This document shows, in pieces, positions 1 to 14,400 of a DNA stretch of 64,000 nucleotides. This DNA comes from Steinernema hermaphroditum (Eukaryota; Nematoda; Chromadorea; Rhabditida; Steinernematidae): assembly GCA_030435675.1 (NCBI GenBank), contig CM059622.1, positions 9,300,001-9,364,000 on the forward strand, given 5' to 3'. The translations under genes and the position numbers were made by a program. The notes under the pieces were generated by a model, which did not search any database, had not been told where the DNA came from, and saw nothing but the letters and a program-made list of their open reading frames with translations. Position 1 is the stretch's first letter. The number at the start of each line of letters is the position of its first letter.

Positions 1-840
1 TCTTCCTGAAAGTGTCCGATAAATTATCGCATTTCGCACGTATCGCATACGTCAGTGACAGCCGTCTTCCTCCTCTTCACCTTGTCGATCAGCTCGCTGT
101 TCTTAATCACCATCTGATTTAAAGCTTCCTTGCGCTCTGAAACAACAAGGTGCTCGACTAACAGGTACAAACCAATGCACCTACTTGCACATGTTACCGT
201 AACCCATCCATCGTCATCCGGCTGGTTGGCCTTCTGTCTGGCCTCGGTCTTTTGCTGAGCGACCTTCGCATCGTAATCTGACATGTAGGTCTCGACTTCC
301 TTCTCGAGCTCGTCCACCGTCTTCAATTTGCTGGCATAATCCGCGATATATTCTGAAGCGACGTGGAACGGCCAGAATCACCGAAAAGGAGCCTACTTCT
401 CATTCCAACATTCGGCAGCGGATGGCCGAGAGCATGCAGGTTGACGACGGGAAGGGATTCGACGGTCTTCAGTACGGTCAGAACGCTCCGAGGAGAGCCG
501 ACGTCGACAGACGCCGTACGATATCCCTAAAGTTGCACTGTGATGGTGGTGGCCAAGCCAGTTCCGAACCTTCGACAAATCTCCATCACTTGACGTTGTG
601 GATTTTAGAGCAGCGAAGAAGATGTCAGCATTGGGGTCGGCCAGCAGAATCATCGCTTTCACGGCTTCCTAGCGGTGCTTCTTGAGGGTGATGCCGAATG
701 AAGGGACTTACCAGGCTCACGAAAGGTGGAATATTGCCGACGATTAGGGAAGACTCGTTCGCTTTGTCCTCCTTCAGGAATACTTGGCGCAGCGATCCGA
801 ATTCGTCGGAAAGAGAGTAGGTCAACGCCCAAACGCTCAT
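1..840 (-). CDS. rrp7a: RRP7A-like ribosomal RNA-processing protein (3' end off the window)
   Basis: Ribosome biogenesis factor of the RRP7 family, known from the small-subunit processome. Exons on the minus strand: 840-712, 668-570, 526-397, 352-185, 136-51, then about 5-1 and beyond. Exon 1 carries the start of an RNA-binding fold (residues SSLIVGNIPPF). Exon 4 carries the family signature: a GMR-KYIADYA join across the intron, then ELEKEVETYMSDYD and PDDDGWVTVT. The ATG at 840 is chosen because the acceptor ctttcag ends one base before it and no good upstream exon joins in frame; this suggests SL trans-splicing. The gene lies 410 bp downstream of the alpha-tubulin stop on the same strand, so shared transcription is possible. 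The basic C-terminal tail (exon 5) is less certain than exons 1-4. Confidence 0.75.
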
Positions 841-1250
841 TCTGAAAGTACAAACTGCAAAAGCCCACTCCGTCTAACACGGCGACACTCGAGGGCTCAC
901 GACACTCCAGAGCCCAAGAAGGCGCCATACATGAAGGAAAGCAAAGTCCAACACGAAGGAAAGCAAGACCCGAGCACCTGTTTCCCCGGATTTGTTTTCT
1001 CTTCACTTGCGGGAAAATACATTCCACCACAGGCATATTATCGCACCACAGGGATGTCGTGGTGAGACCGACCGGGATACTATTGAGGTTGGACATAAAA
1101 GACGTTAGATACTTTACCTAAGAAGTGCCACCCCTTCTCGTCGATGAGACCAAGTTGTATTCTTGGCGGAGCCTTTATTGACAGAACAACGTGTATAGTA
1201 CAAAATAACTGCGCGGGAGGGTCAAGGAACGGCGAGAACAAAGGATCCGC
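841..1250. other. Intergenic gap between tubulin stop and RRP7A start
   Basis: No coding exon that I can support. It should hold the tubulin 3' UTR (minus strand) and the outron or promoter of the RRP7A-like gene. A minus-strand open stretch at 1096-1007 does not splice in frame to the RRP7 exons, so I left it out. Confidence 0.5.
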
Positions 1251-3255
<2,005 letters not shown>

Positions 3256-4651
3256 CTTGCCGTGGGGAGAGGGCATCGTGACTTGTTTTCCGAGAGCGAG
3301 AGAGGCGACCGAGCGGAGGGAAACCTTCGAGGCGAATGGGGAGCGCGAAAGGTTCGTTAGGCACTCCTAATCAACGTCGTCATGCCAACGGAGAGGTATT
3401 AATAACAGCCTCCCCACCCAGTTTGCAGCTGCTTTCCCCTTCAGGACTCGGGAGCCGGGAGCCGGGGGTAGCCGTTGGATGGAGGCGCTGGCGAGGGGTG
3501 CATGCGTTTGCGCAGCGAAGAGGGACGAAAGGGGGCTGAAAGGGGTCGGGGAGTTCGGAGGAACGCAGAACTTCAGAAATAAACAGTTCTATATTTAGAA
3601 GTGCGCGTTTTACGACTTTGCAGTGCAGCCCCTGGAAGGACGTTCCGCGTGGTATCCCTGATTTCGAGCGGAAACCACTCAAATCGATTCACCTGCATTG
3701 AGGGAAAGGGCTACAGTAACCCTCCAAGCGAGCTTCACCGGAGCTAGTATCTGGGCACTGAGAAAAGAAGACAACCTCTGCTTCGGTCATCTTCGGAATC
3801 CGAGGTGCGTCTTCTGCGTCATCAGGCGGCGTCCCCGTCACAATAAGGTCATAAGCCTGTTTGTCGTCAATCGGCGTGCGCGGCTTCCCCAACCGATCGA
3901 ACATCTTCGCCGTTTCTTTGTCCGTTTTCGGCGTCTTCCCTGTCGGTCTCCGGAGGAATCGGCTTTAAGGCGCCGCGACGGCTTCTCAAGCGGTTTCGGG
4001 CCGCGCGGCGGCTCTCCCTCGACCGATTCGCGGCGATTGCATCACTCGGCGATCGATCGCCCCGTCGTCTTCGCCTCCGTTCGGCGCTCTCTTAACCCAT
4101 CTTCCACCGATTCGATTGGATTGGGCCTCCCCGCGACCCGGCTTTTCCTCGCCGGGAATCGATCGCCTCGCTCCTTCTCCTTCTTCTTCGGATTTCGCAC
4201 GTGCCAGCTGAGTTCGCCGATTTCTCCCGAAATTCGGCGTCCCTCTTGCGTCACTTTTGATTGTTTTCGCGCGCCGAGACGCCCTCCGAGGGGACCGTCG
4301 GGCGCCTTCCCGGGGAACCGGTCGCTCCGAAGCGCGAATTCCGAGGCATCCGGCCACGTATCCGAAGTCTTGCAAAAAGCGGTCGTTGGACAGCTTCTTG
4401 TCCTTCACGACGTTGCCTGTGGAGGCGCGGGTTTTTCCAAAACACTCTCCCGTCCCAGGGAACCCTCCGAGGCACGTGATGTGGCCGATCGATCAAAAAG
4501 CGTGGGACCGCCGTCAGCTTCCCCGGCGCTGTAACGGGAGTCCGTGGATGTTTTCGCTCCTTTTGCACCACTGTCAAAGCCTTTGTAAATCACGCGATCC
4601 CGTCCTTGATCCTACCGTAACCTACACAGTTGCAGGGCAACCGTCGGAGCC
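3256..4651. promoter_or_regulatory. Divergent upstream region of alpha-tubulin and hexokinase isoform a
   Basis: This 1.4 kb separates the two start codons and must carry both promoters. I see no TATA or named operator. It also holds a long protein-like minus-strand frame, described separately. Confidence 0.5.
3689..4593 (-). other. Unrecognised protein-like frame, possible decayed or unresolved gene
   Basis: One minus-strand frame reads through 905 bp with only two stops (near 4405 and 4042). The stretch at 4041-3760 looks like protein: low in cysteine, charged and proline-rich, ending AYDLIVTGTPPDDAEDAPRIP and MTEAEVVFFSQ before a possible acceptor-like ttttctcag. I do not recognise a family. 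The opposite strand also has a long open frame here, so GC-rich composition may explain the openness. It could be a pseudogene, a small gene with unresolved introns, or chance. Confidence 0.2.
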
Positions 4652-7600
4652 ATGTCGCTGACTCGCGAGCGTACGGTGGACGACGCCGTCTCCTCGGCCA
4701 TCGAGCAGATCAAGGCAGCGGCGCTCCGCGATCCCCACGACTTCAACAAAGTGGAGAAGGTGAGTGAGTGCGGATGGACGGACGGAGCCGTCGGAGGCAT
4801 CGGGTTACGCGCTGGATGTTCGATGCTCCAAGTCGGCCCGGACCAACGCTTCCGCTTTTGGAAACTCCGAGAGTGAACCTTTTTGTACTGGAGGGGTAGA
4901 CGCTAGCCTCAAGATGGACCCCAACGGGTTCTGTGTCTGCAGACAGGTTTCGGTCTGCGCCTTAGACAGTCCTGCAGAATAGAACGGTCTTAGAAAGACG
5001 CCAGAAAACTAGCTTTGTTCGACTCCTAAAATGGAGGCAGGTATCCTGGCTCATCCTCTCCTTTCCGAAGTGACTTCTGAGTCTCTCTCGTTGAATATCT
5101 CTTGCCCGCAATCTCAACTAGAAATGCACTTTTTGCGGTTTGTTCCTTTTTGTGTCTCCTTTTTACGTAAACTACGATCAGGCGACGGTCTGTGCCCTGA
5201 CTGTATAGAAGGTATCGTTTTTCGCCTGGGTGCATCGTCTCTTTTGTATATAAACCGACCGGAGGGGGCCATGCCCCCACCTCCGAAGTTCCACTGTCGA
5301 GGTGATGACGTCCCGAGTTGGCCGAAGAGGCGCCGGAAGACGTGACGAACGGCCAGTTCGTCACGTTCGTGGCGGGGATGTCCGCGTCAGCAGCTGTTTG
5401 CCGACGATCTCCGAGGCGTGAGCAGATTCCACGTGACTCTGGAACCGCCCCTCCACGATCCGGGGATATCCGTCAAGGAGACGGCAGACGCGGCTGATAA
5501 CGCCCGCGGCGACTTTACTTGCGCACCGACGCACTGATGGAGTGGTCGTTCCTGAAGCTGCTTGCCCGGTGGTTCTCCCTTCGCTACAGGCGCCCCAGGG
5601 TCGGCACTTTCCCCCTTCTCTCCTCGGGTACTGTATCTGGGCTGGCACACACTCTGTTTGTGAGTCGTCTGTCGGGTGACTCATTCCCACGTCGGACTGT
5701 GTCACGTGGCAGGCGGCCCACCTCCAGGGATATCCGTCGAGGAGGGCCCACCTATTTTCGAGTGTTTCCTTTAGGGTGGCTCGAGAGATCATTTGCCGAG
5801 ATCGGAGGGCGCGCGCGGCGCGCGTGTACCAAGCGATGCGACGGCTGTTATCCGTGAGCCGTGACCTTTGATTGCATCGATCTGGTAGTCATTATTCTTC
5901 CCCTTCACATCGCCGCCTCTTTACACCGTTCGCCACTGATGGGCAGAACCGGGCGCTTCACGTGCATTCCCCTCCCATCTCGATTATCAAAGTGTTTTCC
6001 TTTCAGTTCAATAGTCTGTCCCGTCTTCTTTGCCCCTCGCTCGCTTTCGAACGCCACCAAAATGGTTTTCGACACTTACGTTAATGTCATCAACCAAAAC
6101 TTTAACGATCTGTTCAGCGAAAAGAGCTTTTCCAACGTAAACAACGTCGATAAGGTACTTACGGGGGTAATTTCGGCATTTTTTCTGACATTTCTTTGGC
6201 GTGTGCACTCTCTCTACCTCCTCTATTTAGATTCACGAGATCTGTCAATGTTTCAAACTCTCCGACCCCACTCTGAAGCGATTGATGGACGCGATGTTGG
6301 CGAGCATGGAGAAGGGCCTCGAACCCGAAACAGGTAAGCGCTCTTCCAGTGGGCGTTCTCTGATGGATGCTTGCAGCGAGCACGGCCGCCGTCAAGATGC
6401 TCCCGTCGTACGTGCGCGCGGTGCCCAACGGCACGGAACAAGGCGATTTCCTGGCGCTGGACCTCGGAGGAACCAACTTCCGGGTGCTCCTTATTCGACT
6501 TGTCGGCGGAGAGTGCAAGATGGAGGGACGGATCTTCCGTGTGCCCGACCGCATCATGAAGGGAACTGGCGAGCAGCTCTTCGACCACATCGCGCAGTGC
6601 CTGGCCGACTTCATGAAGGACCATGACCTCATGGACCGCGAGAAACTGCCGCTCGGCTTCACCTTCTCCTTCCCCTGCAAACAGGAAGGCCTCACATGCG
6701 CGAAGCTCGTCAACTGGACAAAGGGCTTCAACGCGTCGGGCGTCGAGGGCGAAGACGTCGTCAACCTCCTCCGCGAGGCTTGTCACCGTAGAAAGGTAAT
6801 GTGTTTCTGAATCCCTTGATCACACCGCCATTCAGGACATCGATATCGACGTCGTGGCGGTGCTGAACGACACGACAGGCACTCTGATGGCGTGCGCCTA
6901 CTTGGAGAACTCGTGCCAGATCGGAGTCATCGTGGGGACGGGCTCCAACGCCTGCTACATGGAGAAGATCGACCGTATTAAGAAGATCAAGGGCGAGATG
7001 GACCACGAGGCGGACGGACTTCCTGACGAGATGATTGTGAACACCGAGTGGGGAGGTTTCGGCGACGACGGCGCCATGGACTTCATCCGGACGAAATTCG
7101 ACGAGGGCGTCGACGCCTGCACCATCAACCCCGGCAAACAGCTGTACGTTCCCCTCGATAAGCGGTGCCTTCACGACGTACATTTCAGCTACGAGAAGAT
7201 GATCTCGGGAATGTACATGGGCGAGAATGTGCGCGTTGTCCTGGAGCATCTGGCGCGCGCGAATCTCATCTTCGGTGGGGACTTCGAGGCTATCTCGGTG
7301 CCGCACTCATTCCCTACGAAGTTCGTGTCTGAAATCGAGCGCGATCTCATCGAGGACGAGGAGAAGAGCTTTTCCAAAACGATGACTATCCTCGAGGAAA
7401 TAGGAATCGAAAACGTGACGCCGACTGACTGCGCCAACGTCGCCTACGTCTGCTCCATCATCAGCACCAGGCATGCGCCCATGACACCAGAACACACACC
7501 TAATATGCTCTCTGCAGGGCTGCTCACATCTCCGCCGCTGGCATCGCCGTTCTCCTGAACAGAATGCAGAAGCGTTTCGTGACCGTGGGCGTCGACGGGT

Positions 7601-7824
7601 CCGTCTACAGATTCCACCCAACGTTTTCGAAGCTGCTCGACGAGAAGATCGACGACTTGATCGAAGGCGATATTGAGGTAACTCCGAGAAGGCTCTGTCC
7701 CGTTAATGCCTGCAATCTTCAGTACCAGCTCATGCTCTCCGAGGACGGCAGCGGACGCGGGGCGGCTCTTGTCGCAGCAGTTGCAACTAGAATGGCACAT
7801 GAGAAGGCGTCGAAGTCTTCCTGA
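4652..7824 (+). CDS. Hexokinase (two alternative first exons)
   Basis: ATP-dependent hexose kinase, first step of glycolysis, about 450 residues, single-domain invertebrate form. Exons: 1a 4652-4759 or 1b 6062-6154, then 6231-6333, 6377-6795, 6836-7470, 7518-7677, 7733-7824. Hallmarks: the phosphate-binding [13 protein letters not shown], the sugar-binding [22 protein letters not shown] with the catalytic Asp, and [15 protein letters not shown]. Exons 1a (ending FNKVEK) and 1b (ending VNNVDK) both stop in phase 0 at an AAG|gt donor, so either can join the common exon IHEICQCF. The intron after ISTR has a GC donor (7471) and acceptor ctctgcag; the join gives [12 protein letters not shown]. Exon 1b has an acceptor 57 nt upstream of its ATG. 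Confidence 0.96.
5976..6062 (+). promoter_or_regulatory. Internal start region for hexokinase exon 1b
   Basis: A polypyrimidine tract and acceptor (gttttcctttcag, ending 6005) precede the exon 1b ATG at 6062 by 57 nt, with no in-frame coding between. It could be a trans-splice site of an internally initiated transcript or the 3' splice site of a non-coding exon. Confidence 0.45.
7471..7517 (+). promoter_or_regulatory. GC-AG intron in hexokinase
   Basis: Donor AG|gcatgc, acceptor ctctgcag|GGCT. Only this join restores the conserved STRAAH segment of hexokinases. Confidence 0.8.
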
Positions 7825-9533
7825 ACGAAGTCGGGTCTCCTGTAAATGCGTATTTATTCCCCTCCGCGTTCTCAGTCATCTCATCGCCAGCTGTTTCTTC
7901 GGATCGCGATGGAACGTCCTCCCCTTCGTCATAATTAAAACTCCGCCACGCACTTCGCTCATGTTGTTACGTTTCCCGCTGTATGATAGCTTTTATGTTG
8001 ACGACCGGGCCTCTGCACTCAGAAGTCGCCCGCACTTAGGAACTTACTGAAGAGTTGGTAAAAGTATATCTCGAACGTTCTTCCCGCGATCACGCGGCGT
8101 TTCACGTGATGGGGAAACCAGTGCCACGGGCAGTCTTATCGGAAGCAGAAGAAACAGATTGAGTGGAGTCAGTCGCAAACAGAATCGCGAGGATGACCGT
8201 AAACGGAGACCGAGCGGCTCGGTATCGTAACATTCGCAGAACACACTGACGAGGTACTCTTGAAACGAAGTGCATGAGCTTTGTCACCGGGATACGGTAT
8301 CCTCGCAAGGTTAAACTCGGTGGTGGCTGCGAACGACGACAAACGTCGTCATTCGAGGCAGCACGAAGCAGCACCAGCAGCAAAATCAGGCAAATCGCTG
8401 TGGGACCCCAGGAAGCAGTGTCGTCGTTCGAAGCACCATAAGCAGCGAGCAGTGAAGCCAACTGTCTACTGCTTATGTTGGACACATGGTAACTCATCCC
8501 CCACCAGCTCATACCACAAACATACCGTAGGTAACTTATGCCATGGACACCGACACTGTACATTTCATAGGATTTTTTGGTTTTTTTTTGTAAAAATTGA
8601 CATCCATGTTCCGTTGAACGTAATTATATCTTCGGTCCATCAGGTGCTCAAGGTGTGCTCATTTGGGCTAGAAGCTTTATGCAATTTTCGGAAGTGGCTC
8701 TACACATTTCCCTTCCATTCGTAATTTTGCAGATGCTGTGGGTGAGACATAACATACAGGTATGCAAGGGGTCAGTCTTCCATGCACGCCTAAGGCTTAT
8801 AAATAGTGTATTAGGGAAAAAGGTTGTATCTATCCTGGGGTAGAAGGTAAAGGCCGAAATCTACAAACACTTCAAGGGCGCAATCAGACATCACATTCGT
8901 GTTCGACTTTTACATACCAAAAATGTCACAGAATGTGCTTTAGTGTAGTCTCAAGCATTATTCTCAATACGTTCGACCTTCTAATAATCCCAGCCTTCAC
9001 AAACGATCAACACGGGTCTTTAATTACTGCGAGACACCCATAGACAGATTTACCCTTCAGATAATTGGTTCACTACAAAGAAACAAATTAACCTTAGGGA
9101 CTGTTTCTGAAGTTTAGAGTGTCCCACAACGGCAGAACTGTCATGACTACAGTGTGTCCGTTTGGCTACGCAGAACATATCTCCAGAAATTCTTGTTTCT
9201 TGTTTGACCATCTTCCCTTTAATACGTCTTACCGTGGCTAAGAGTTTGATACAAAGTGACATATGAGGTCGTAGAGTCACACGCATAATTGTTGTTCTAG
9301 GAAGTTTAATTAGAATAAAGTTGTCCATCTGACTCAAACTCTGATTGTACACAGCATCGGTCGCGCTTGGGTTTGAAGCAGCTAGAAGCAGCAGACAGAC
9401 TGCTGACTGGGGTCTCACAACGCTTTGCCTGACCTCGCTGCTCGGAGCTTCGAACGGTGCGTCAAGGTTTGTTGAACAATATAGTTCGTACGCTCGCCAC
9501 ACGATGACTTCAGACTCCTTTCCACTTCTGTAC
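7825..9533. other. Hexokinase 3' flank and repeat-derived DNA
   Basis: No gene recognised. At 8320-8385 is a block (cgaacgacgacaaacg and gcagcacgaagcagcac) that recurs in inverted orientation at 11215-11280. At 9440-9500 the block gtttgttgaacaat recurs near 11190 (inverted) and 63405, marking a dispersed repeat. Confidence 0.5.
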
Positions 9534-9536
9534 TAA

Positions 9537-11002
9537 AGGCCGGGCCATACTTCTGAGACATGAGTCATGACTCATGTCTCAAATCCGTGAGACACAGGCG
9601 GCCATACTTCACTTTTGGCGTGCTGGGGTAAGACACAGGACCACACACGGCGTCTGTGTCTCAAAATGCCGTGCCCCATGAGACACAGAATGCTGTGTCT
9701 CAAACTGAACCGTCTGTGTCTCAAATTACTTTTACCAATTGTCTCGGTTCGAAGTGGTGGCGAATTTCATCATTGCCTACAGTACTAGCGTATCGTGGGC
9801 AAGGATGCTCCTTGTCGGCTGCGAGCACAGTGATCTTTTGCTCAGGTCTGCGCACAGAGTGATCCGCGCAAGTCGATTTAGAGTGAAAAGGCTGGTTTGA
9901 TGAGCTGCAGTCGACGGTAAGCTAGGAAAACTCATCAGTCACGACTCATTTGTGTTCCTTTCAGATCTACACGGGATAATAACAAGCCGAAACGCCCAGT
10001 TTATCAAGAATCGCTGCCAGCTGAAGCTCTGTTTGCCCATAATTTGTTTGAAACTGCGCAGGATCTTCTTTGTGCACACTCTAGTGCAAAGAATACGCAT
10101 TTCTGGAGCATAGTGTGCGATGAAGAGCTCGGAACACCCGCACAATTCGTCTTTCACAACAATTTGGCGCAATATTTCCGTCACCACTGAATATTCTGCC
10201 TGCGAAAGGGTGATTACTGGGATACTCCAAGCTCTTCTTCACACCATATGCTCCAGCGATGCGTATTCTTTGCTCCAGAATGTGTACAAGGAAGTCCTGC
10301 GTAGTTTCATGGATATTCCAGCGCAAACAGAGCTTCATTTGACAGCGCTTCTTCATGAACTGGGCGGCCATCGTTTTCTTGTTCTGCATATATCTGAAAC
10401 GAATGCAAATGAGTCATGAATGATGAGTTGCTCTAGCTTACCGTTGACCGTAGTCCGATCAAAGCAGCCTTCTCACTCTAAATTGGACGCGCAGTCCTCA
10501 ATGCTGGAAAAACGCGCACGAATACCGGCGAAAACTATTGAAACAGGCCAAATAGACATGTGAAGCTACTCGCGCACATCAAAGCCCTGCGCGGCATAGG
10601 GAGCGATCTGGAGCAGATCCAAATGCTTCAAAACATGTCAATTCAGGAAAAAAAAATCAGATCAGCACGAGCATTTTGGCAAAAAAGGGCCTTTCAAGCA
10701 ACTTCGAAACAGCTTGAATAAATAAAACAACGTGAAACGCCTGACGTGGCAAGAAAATGTAGATTGTTCCGAAAAACCCTCTAGAATTGAACACCGATGC
10801 CGGCGCCGTCGACAGTTCACATTGAAACGGCGCCCGTTCATGTTCACATTGAAACGGCGCCGGCGACAGCGACGAAAGTAGCGACGCATGTCCGTGCGTA
10901 TCCACCGAATTTTGGGTGTCCATACTTTGAGTCACGACTCACGGCGCATATCCTGCGTCTCACGTGAGACATGAGTCATGACTCAGAAGTATGGCCCGGC
11001 CT
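9537..11002. mobile_element. PIF/Harbinger-like non-autonomous DNA transposon
   Basis: Perfect terminal inverted repeats begin AGGCCGGGCCATACTTCTGA at both ends, flanked by a direct TAA (9534-9536 and 11003-11005). A 3-bp TAA-type duplication is typical of PIF/Harbinger elements. Inside are short ctgtgtctcaaa repeats near the left end and a diverged inverted duplication of about 200 bp (roughly 9985-10140 against 10215-10370). Both copies encode similar protein-like stretches (IHETTQDFLVHILEQRIRI on the minus strand). No intact transposase is present. Confidence 0.75.
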
Positions 11003-11005
11003 TAA

Positions 11006-11414
11006 GTCGGCGTACTAACTGGTACAGCGTGAGGTATTCCTGAACCAATACCCCTGCGGTTACTAAGTCAGTATGCTGTACTGTGCAAAGTGGTTCGGCG
11101 TATGACATTTACTAGACTATCTCGGTCCTGAACCGATTCCCCTGCGGTGTACTAGGTCGGTATACGGTACTGTACTAAGTCGTTCAACAAACCAGGCAAC
11201 ACCTGATGCTGCTTCTGCTGCTTCGTGCTGCCTCGAACGACGACAAACCTCGAACGACGACAAACGTCGTCGTTCGAAATACCCACCTTAAACTCCGGGT
11301 AGAGGAGTTTTCTGTTTCCCCCAATTCCGCAAATTGATTCCTTTTCTGTTATTCTAGTCGAGTCGTGGCTTCTTTCCAGATTCTCTTGAACTTTTTTCTT
11401 TCAGGAAACTCACG
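11006..11414. other. Gap between the Harbinger-like element and NAT10
   Basis: Contains two imperfect copies of a short module (ctgaacc..ccctgcggt..actaagtc, near 11040 and 11130), the inverted copy of the cgaacgacgac block (11225-11275), and the NAT10 upstream region. The NAT10 trans-splice acceptor ends at 11404. Confidence 0.45.
11390..11405 (+). promoter_or_regulatory. Candidate SL trans-splice acceptor of NAT10
   Basis: The tract cttttttctttcag has no upstream exon to pair with and precedes the ATG by about ten bases, the usual placement of a nematode SL1 site. Confidence 0.55.
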
Positions 11415-14400
11415 ATGGTGAGGACCAAGTTGGATAATCGCATTCGGACGCTCATCGAGAATGGCGTGGCCGCGGGTCATCGCTCGATGTTCGCCGTCGT
11501 GGGTGACAAGGGACGCGATCAGGTACGCTGTAGGATGACGACTCCTAGGAACGTTCTCTTCAGATTGTCATTCTCCACCACATTTTATCCAAAGCCGTCG
11601 TGGCGGCCCGCCCGTCTATCCTGTGGTGCTACAAGAAGGACCTTGGGTTCAGCTCTCACCGCAAGAAGCGCATGAAGGAAGTGCAGAAGAAGCTTGCGCT
11701 GGGAAAGATAAACGTCCGCGTATGTTCTCCTCATTCCGATCGGTCTCCTCATCTCCTGATGTTTTAGGAGGATGACCCGTTCGAGCTGTTCGTTTCCTCA
11801 ACAGAAATTCGCTACTGCTACTATTCTGAGTCACATAAGATTCTCGGCAACACTTACGGAATGCTAGTCCTGCAGGTGCGTCACCGTTTAAATTAATTCG
11901 CGGCAAGTGATTTTGCAGGACTTCGAGGCTATCACTCCTAACCTCCTGGCGCGCACTATCGAAACGGTCGAGGGTGGCGGCATTGTTGTGTTCCTGCTGC
12001 GAAGTGTGAACTCCTTGAGGCAGCTTTATGCTATGACCATGGATGTACACAGTCGGTACCGTACCGAAGCGCACACCGAAATCGTCGCCCGCTTCAACGA
12101 ACGCTTCATTCTCTCCCTGGCCAGCTGTAAAATGTGCGCTGTCATTGATGATCAACTCAATGTTCTTCCGATTTCGTCGCACATCAAAAAGATTGAGGCA
12201 GTTCCCCCCTCTGAAAAGAAGAAGTTGTCGAAGGAGGAAGAGGTGCTTCGAGAACTGAAGGCTGCGATGGCTGACTCGAAGCCCATAGGACAACTCCTGG
12301 CGAAGTGCAGAACTAACTGTCAGGGAAAAGTTCTACTTCAGTTGCTGGACGTCATCACGGAGAAAACCCTAAAGGCGACATGTTCTATCACGGCTGCTCG
12401 CGGGCGTGGCAAATCCGCAGCACTTGGACTTGCTATTGCCGGAGCTGTGGGATTCGGTTACACTAGCATATTCGTGACAAGTCCCAGCCCAGAAAACTTG
12501 AAGACTCTTTTTGAATTCATTGTGAAAGGGTTCGAGGCCATGGATTATCTGGTCCGAGAAGTCTCAATGCGGCGGAACTGATATATTTTTTAGGAGCACA
12601 CTGATTACGAGCTTATCCAATCGACAGACCCAGAGTTCAACAAGGCGACCGTGAGAATCAACATCACTCGCGAGCACCGCCAAACAATTCAATACATCCA
12701 TCCTTCGGAAGCTGGTAAACTGGGCCAAGCCGAGTTGGTTGTTGTCGACGAGGCTGCTGCCATTCCCCTTCCTCTTGTCAAAGAGCTCATCAGCGGTAAT
12801 GTTGAATTAGTGGGCACGCTGTAGAACACTCTTCTTTAGGCCCTTACCTGGTTTTCCTTGCCTCGACTATCAATGGGTATGAAGGAACCGGAAGATCGTT
12901 GTCTCTGAAGCTTCTCCAACAACTCCGGGAGCAGTCATCTGGCGCAGCGAAAAAGAACGAGAAAGGCCAGCAGCAGATCGCCACGGCCAACGGTACCTTT
13001 CACAGCAGAAGCATTTGCGTTCATCTGGAGCCGTTTTAGTTCGGACTCTTCATGAACTCTCCTTGGAAGAGAGTATCCGTTACAAGCCCGGAGATCATAT
13101 CGAACAGTGGCTGAACAGGGTGCTGTGCCTTGATGCCACGAATATCCACCGCCTCATTTCCGGGACTCCACCACCCAAGGACTGCGAGCTGCAAGTGTCG
13201 TGCTCTAGTGGCAAGGGATCATAATCATATTTAGGTATTACGTTAATCGAGACACTTTGTTCTCATTCCATAAAGGGTCGGAACAGTTCCTAAGAAATAT
13301 GATGTCCATCTATGCCTCCGCACACTATAAGAACACTCCTAACGATCTACAGTTGCTTTCCGACGCCCCGGCACATCATCTCTTTGTGCTCATGGGCCCG
13401 GTTCGTGACGAGCAAACTCACCTGCCAGAGGTATCATCTCGTATCACATAGTTTTGTCCATACCCTCTCTTTTAGATTCTGGCTGTTGTTCAAATTTGCC
13501 TGGAAGGCTCTCTTGCCAAGAGCTCCGTGTCAAGTAACTTGGAACGCGGAAGGCGTGCAGCTGGTGACCTCCTTCCATGGACCATTTCGCAGCAGTTTTT
13601 GGTAACTTTTGCATTGCACGAAATTGAGAACACTTATCACCGCTTTAGGATAGCGATTTCCCGACGTTGAGTGGCGCCCGTGTGGTGCGTATTGCCGTTC
13701 ACCCCGATTATCAATGTAAGGAGTCTTCGTACTTCAGGATAACCTAGCATTGAAATGTTTCAGCTATGGGTTACGGTTCACGCGCCTTAGAACTCTTGAT
13801 CCAGTACTACAGCGGTGAAATCTCGTCGTTGAGCGAGACGCCAGTGGTTCCTTCGACTTCCAAGATCCGCAACGTGGAAGACGACAAGATCGGTTTGTTG
13901 GAGGAGCAAGTCGCTCCTCGACCGCGAGAAGATCTGCCCCCGCTTCTTCACCGCCTGACAGAGCATCCGGCTGAGCGCCTCGACTATATTGGAACCTCGT
14001 TCGGGTTGACCCTGAATCTGCTCAAGTTCTGGAAGCGGGCCTCATTTGTTCCGGTGTACCTTCGGCAAACAACGAACGAGCTGACGGGAGAATACACCTG
14101 CATTATGCTCCGTAGTCTCGCCTCGGACGACGACGACGAATGCCTCCCATCGGAGAGTCGCTGGCTTGCATCCTACTGGAAGGAGTTCCGAACCCGTCTT
14201 ATTTCGCTTCTCGGGTTCGAATTCTCGAAGTTCTCACCTCATCTGGCGATCAGCCTGATGCAGTTGAAAAACCCCCAAGTCGAGAAGCAGCTTGTAAGAC
14301 AAGGTCAGTTCTGAGTGTTGTCCGTCAGGGTGCATGCCTTGTGTTTCAGTTTACAACCGCGAGGAGTTGGAGATGTTCCTTTCAAACACCGACTTGAAGC

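Noticed and set aside
1007..1096. An upstream first exon of the RRP7A-like gene (starting MSNLNSIPV)
   Set aside because: It ends in phase 0, but the next exon needs phase 2 to read the conserved frame; the ATG at 840 with an adjacent acceptor is the better start.
3698..4534. A 278-codon plus-strand gene
   Set aside because: Arg/Ser/Pro-rich composition typical of GC-rich non-coding frames, overlaps a promoter region, no domain.
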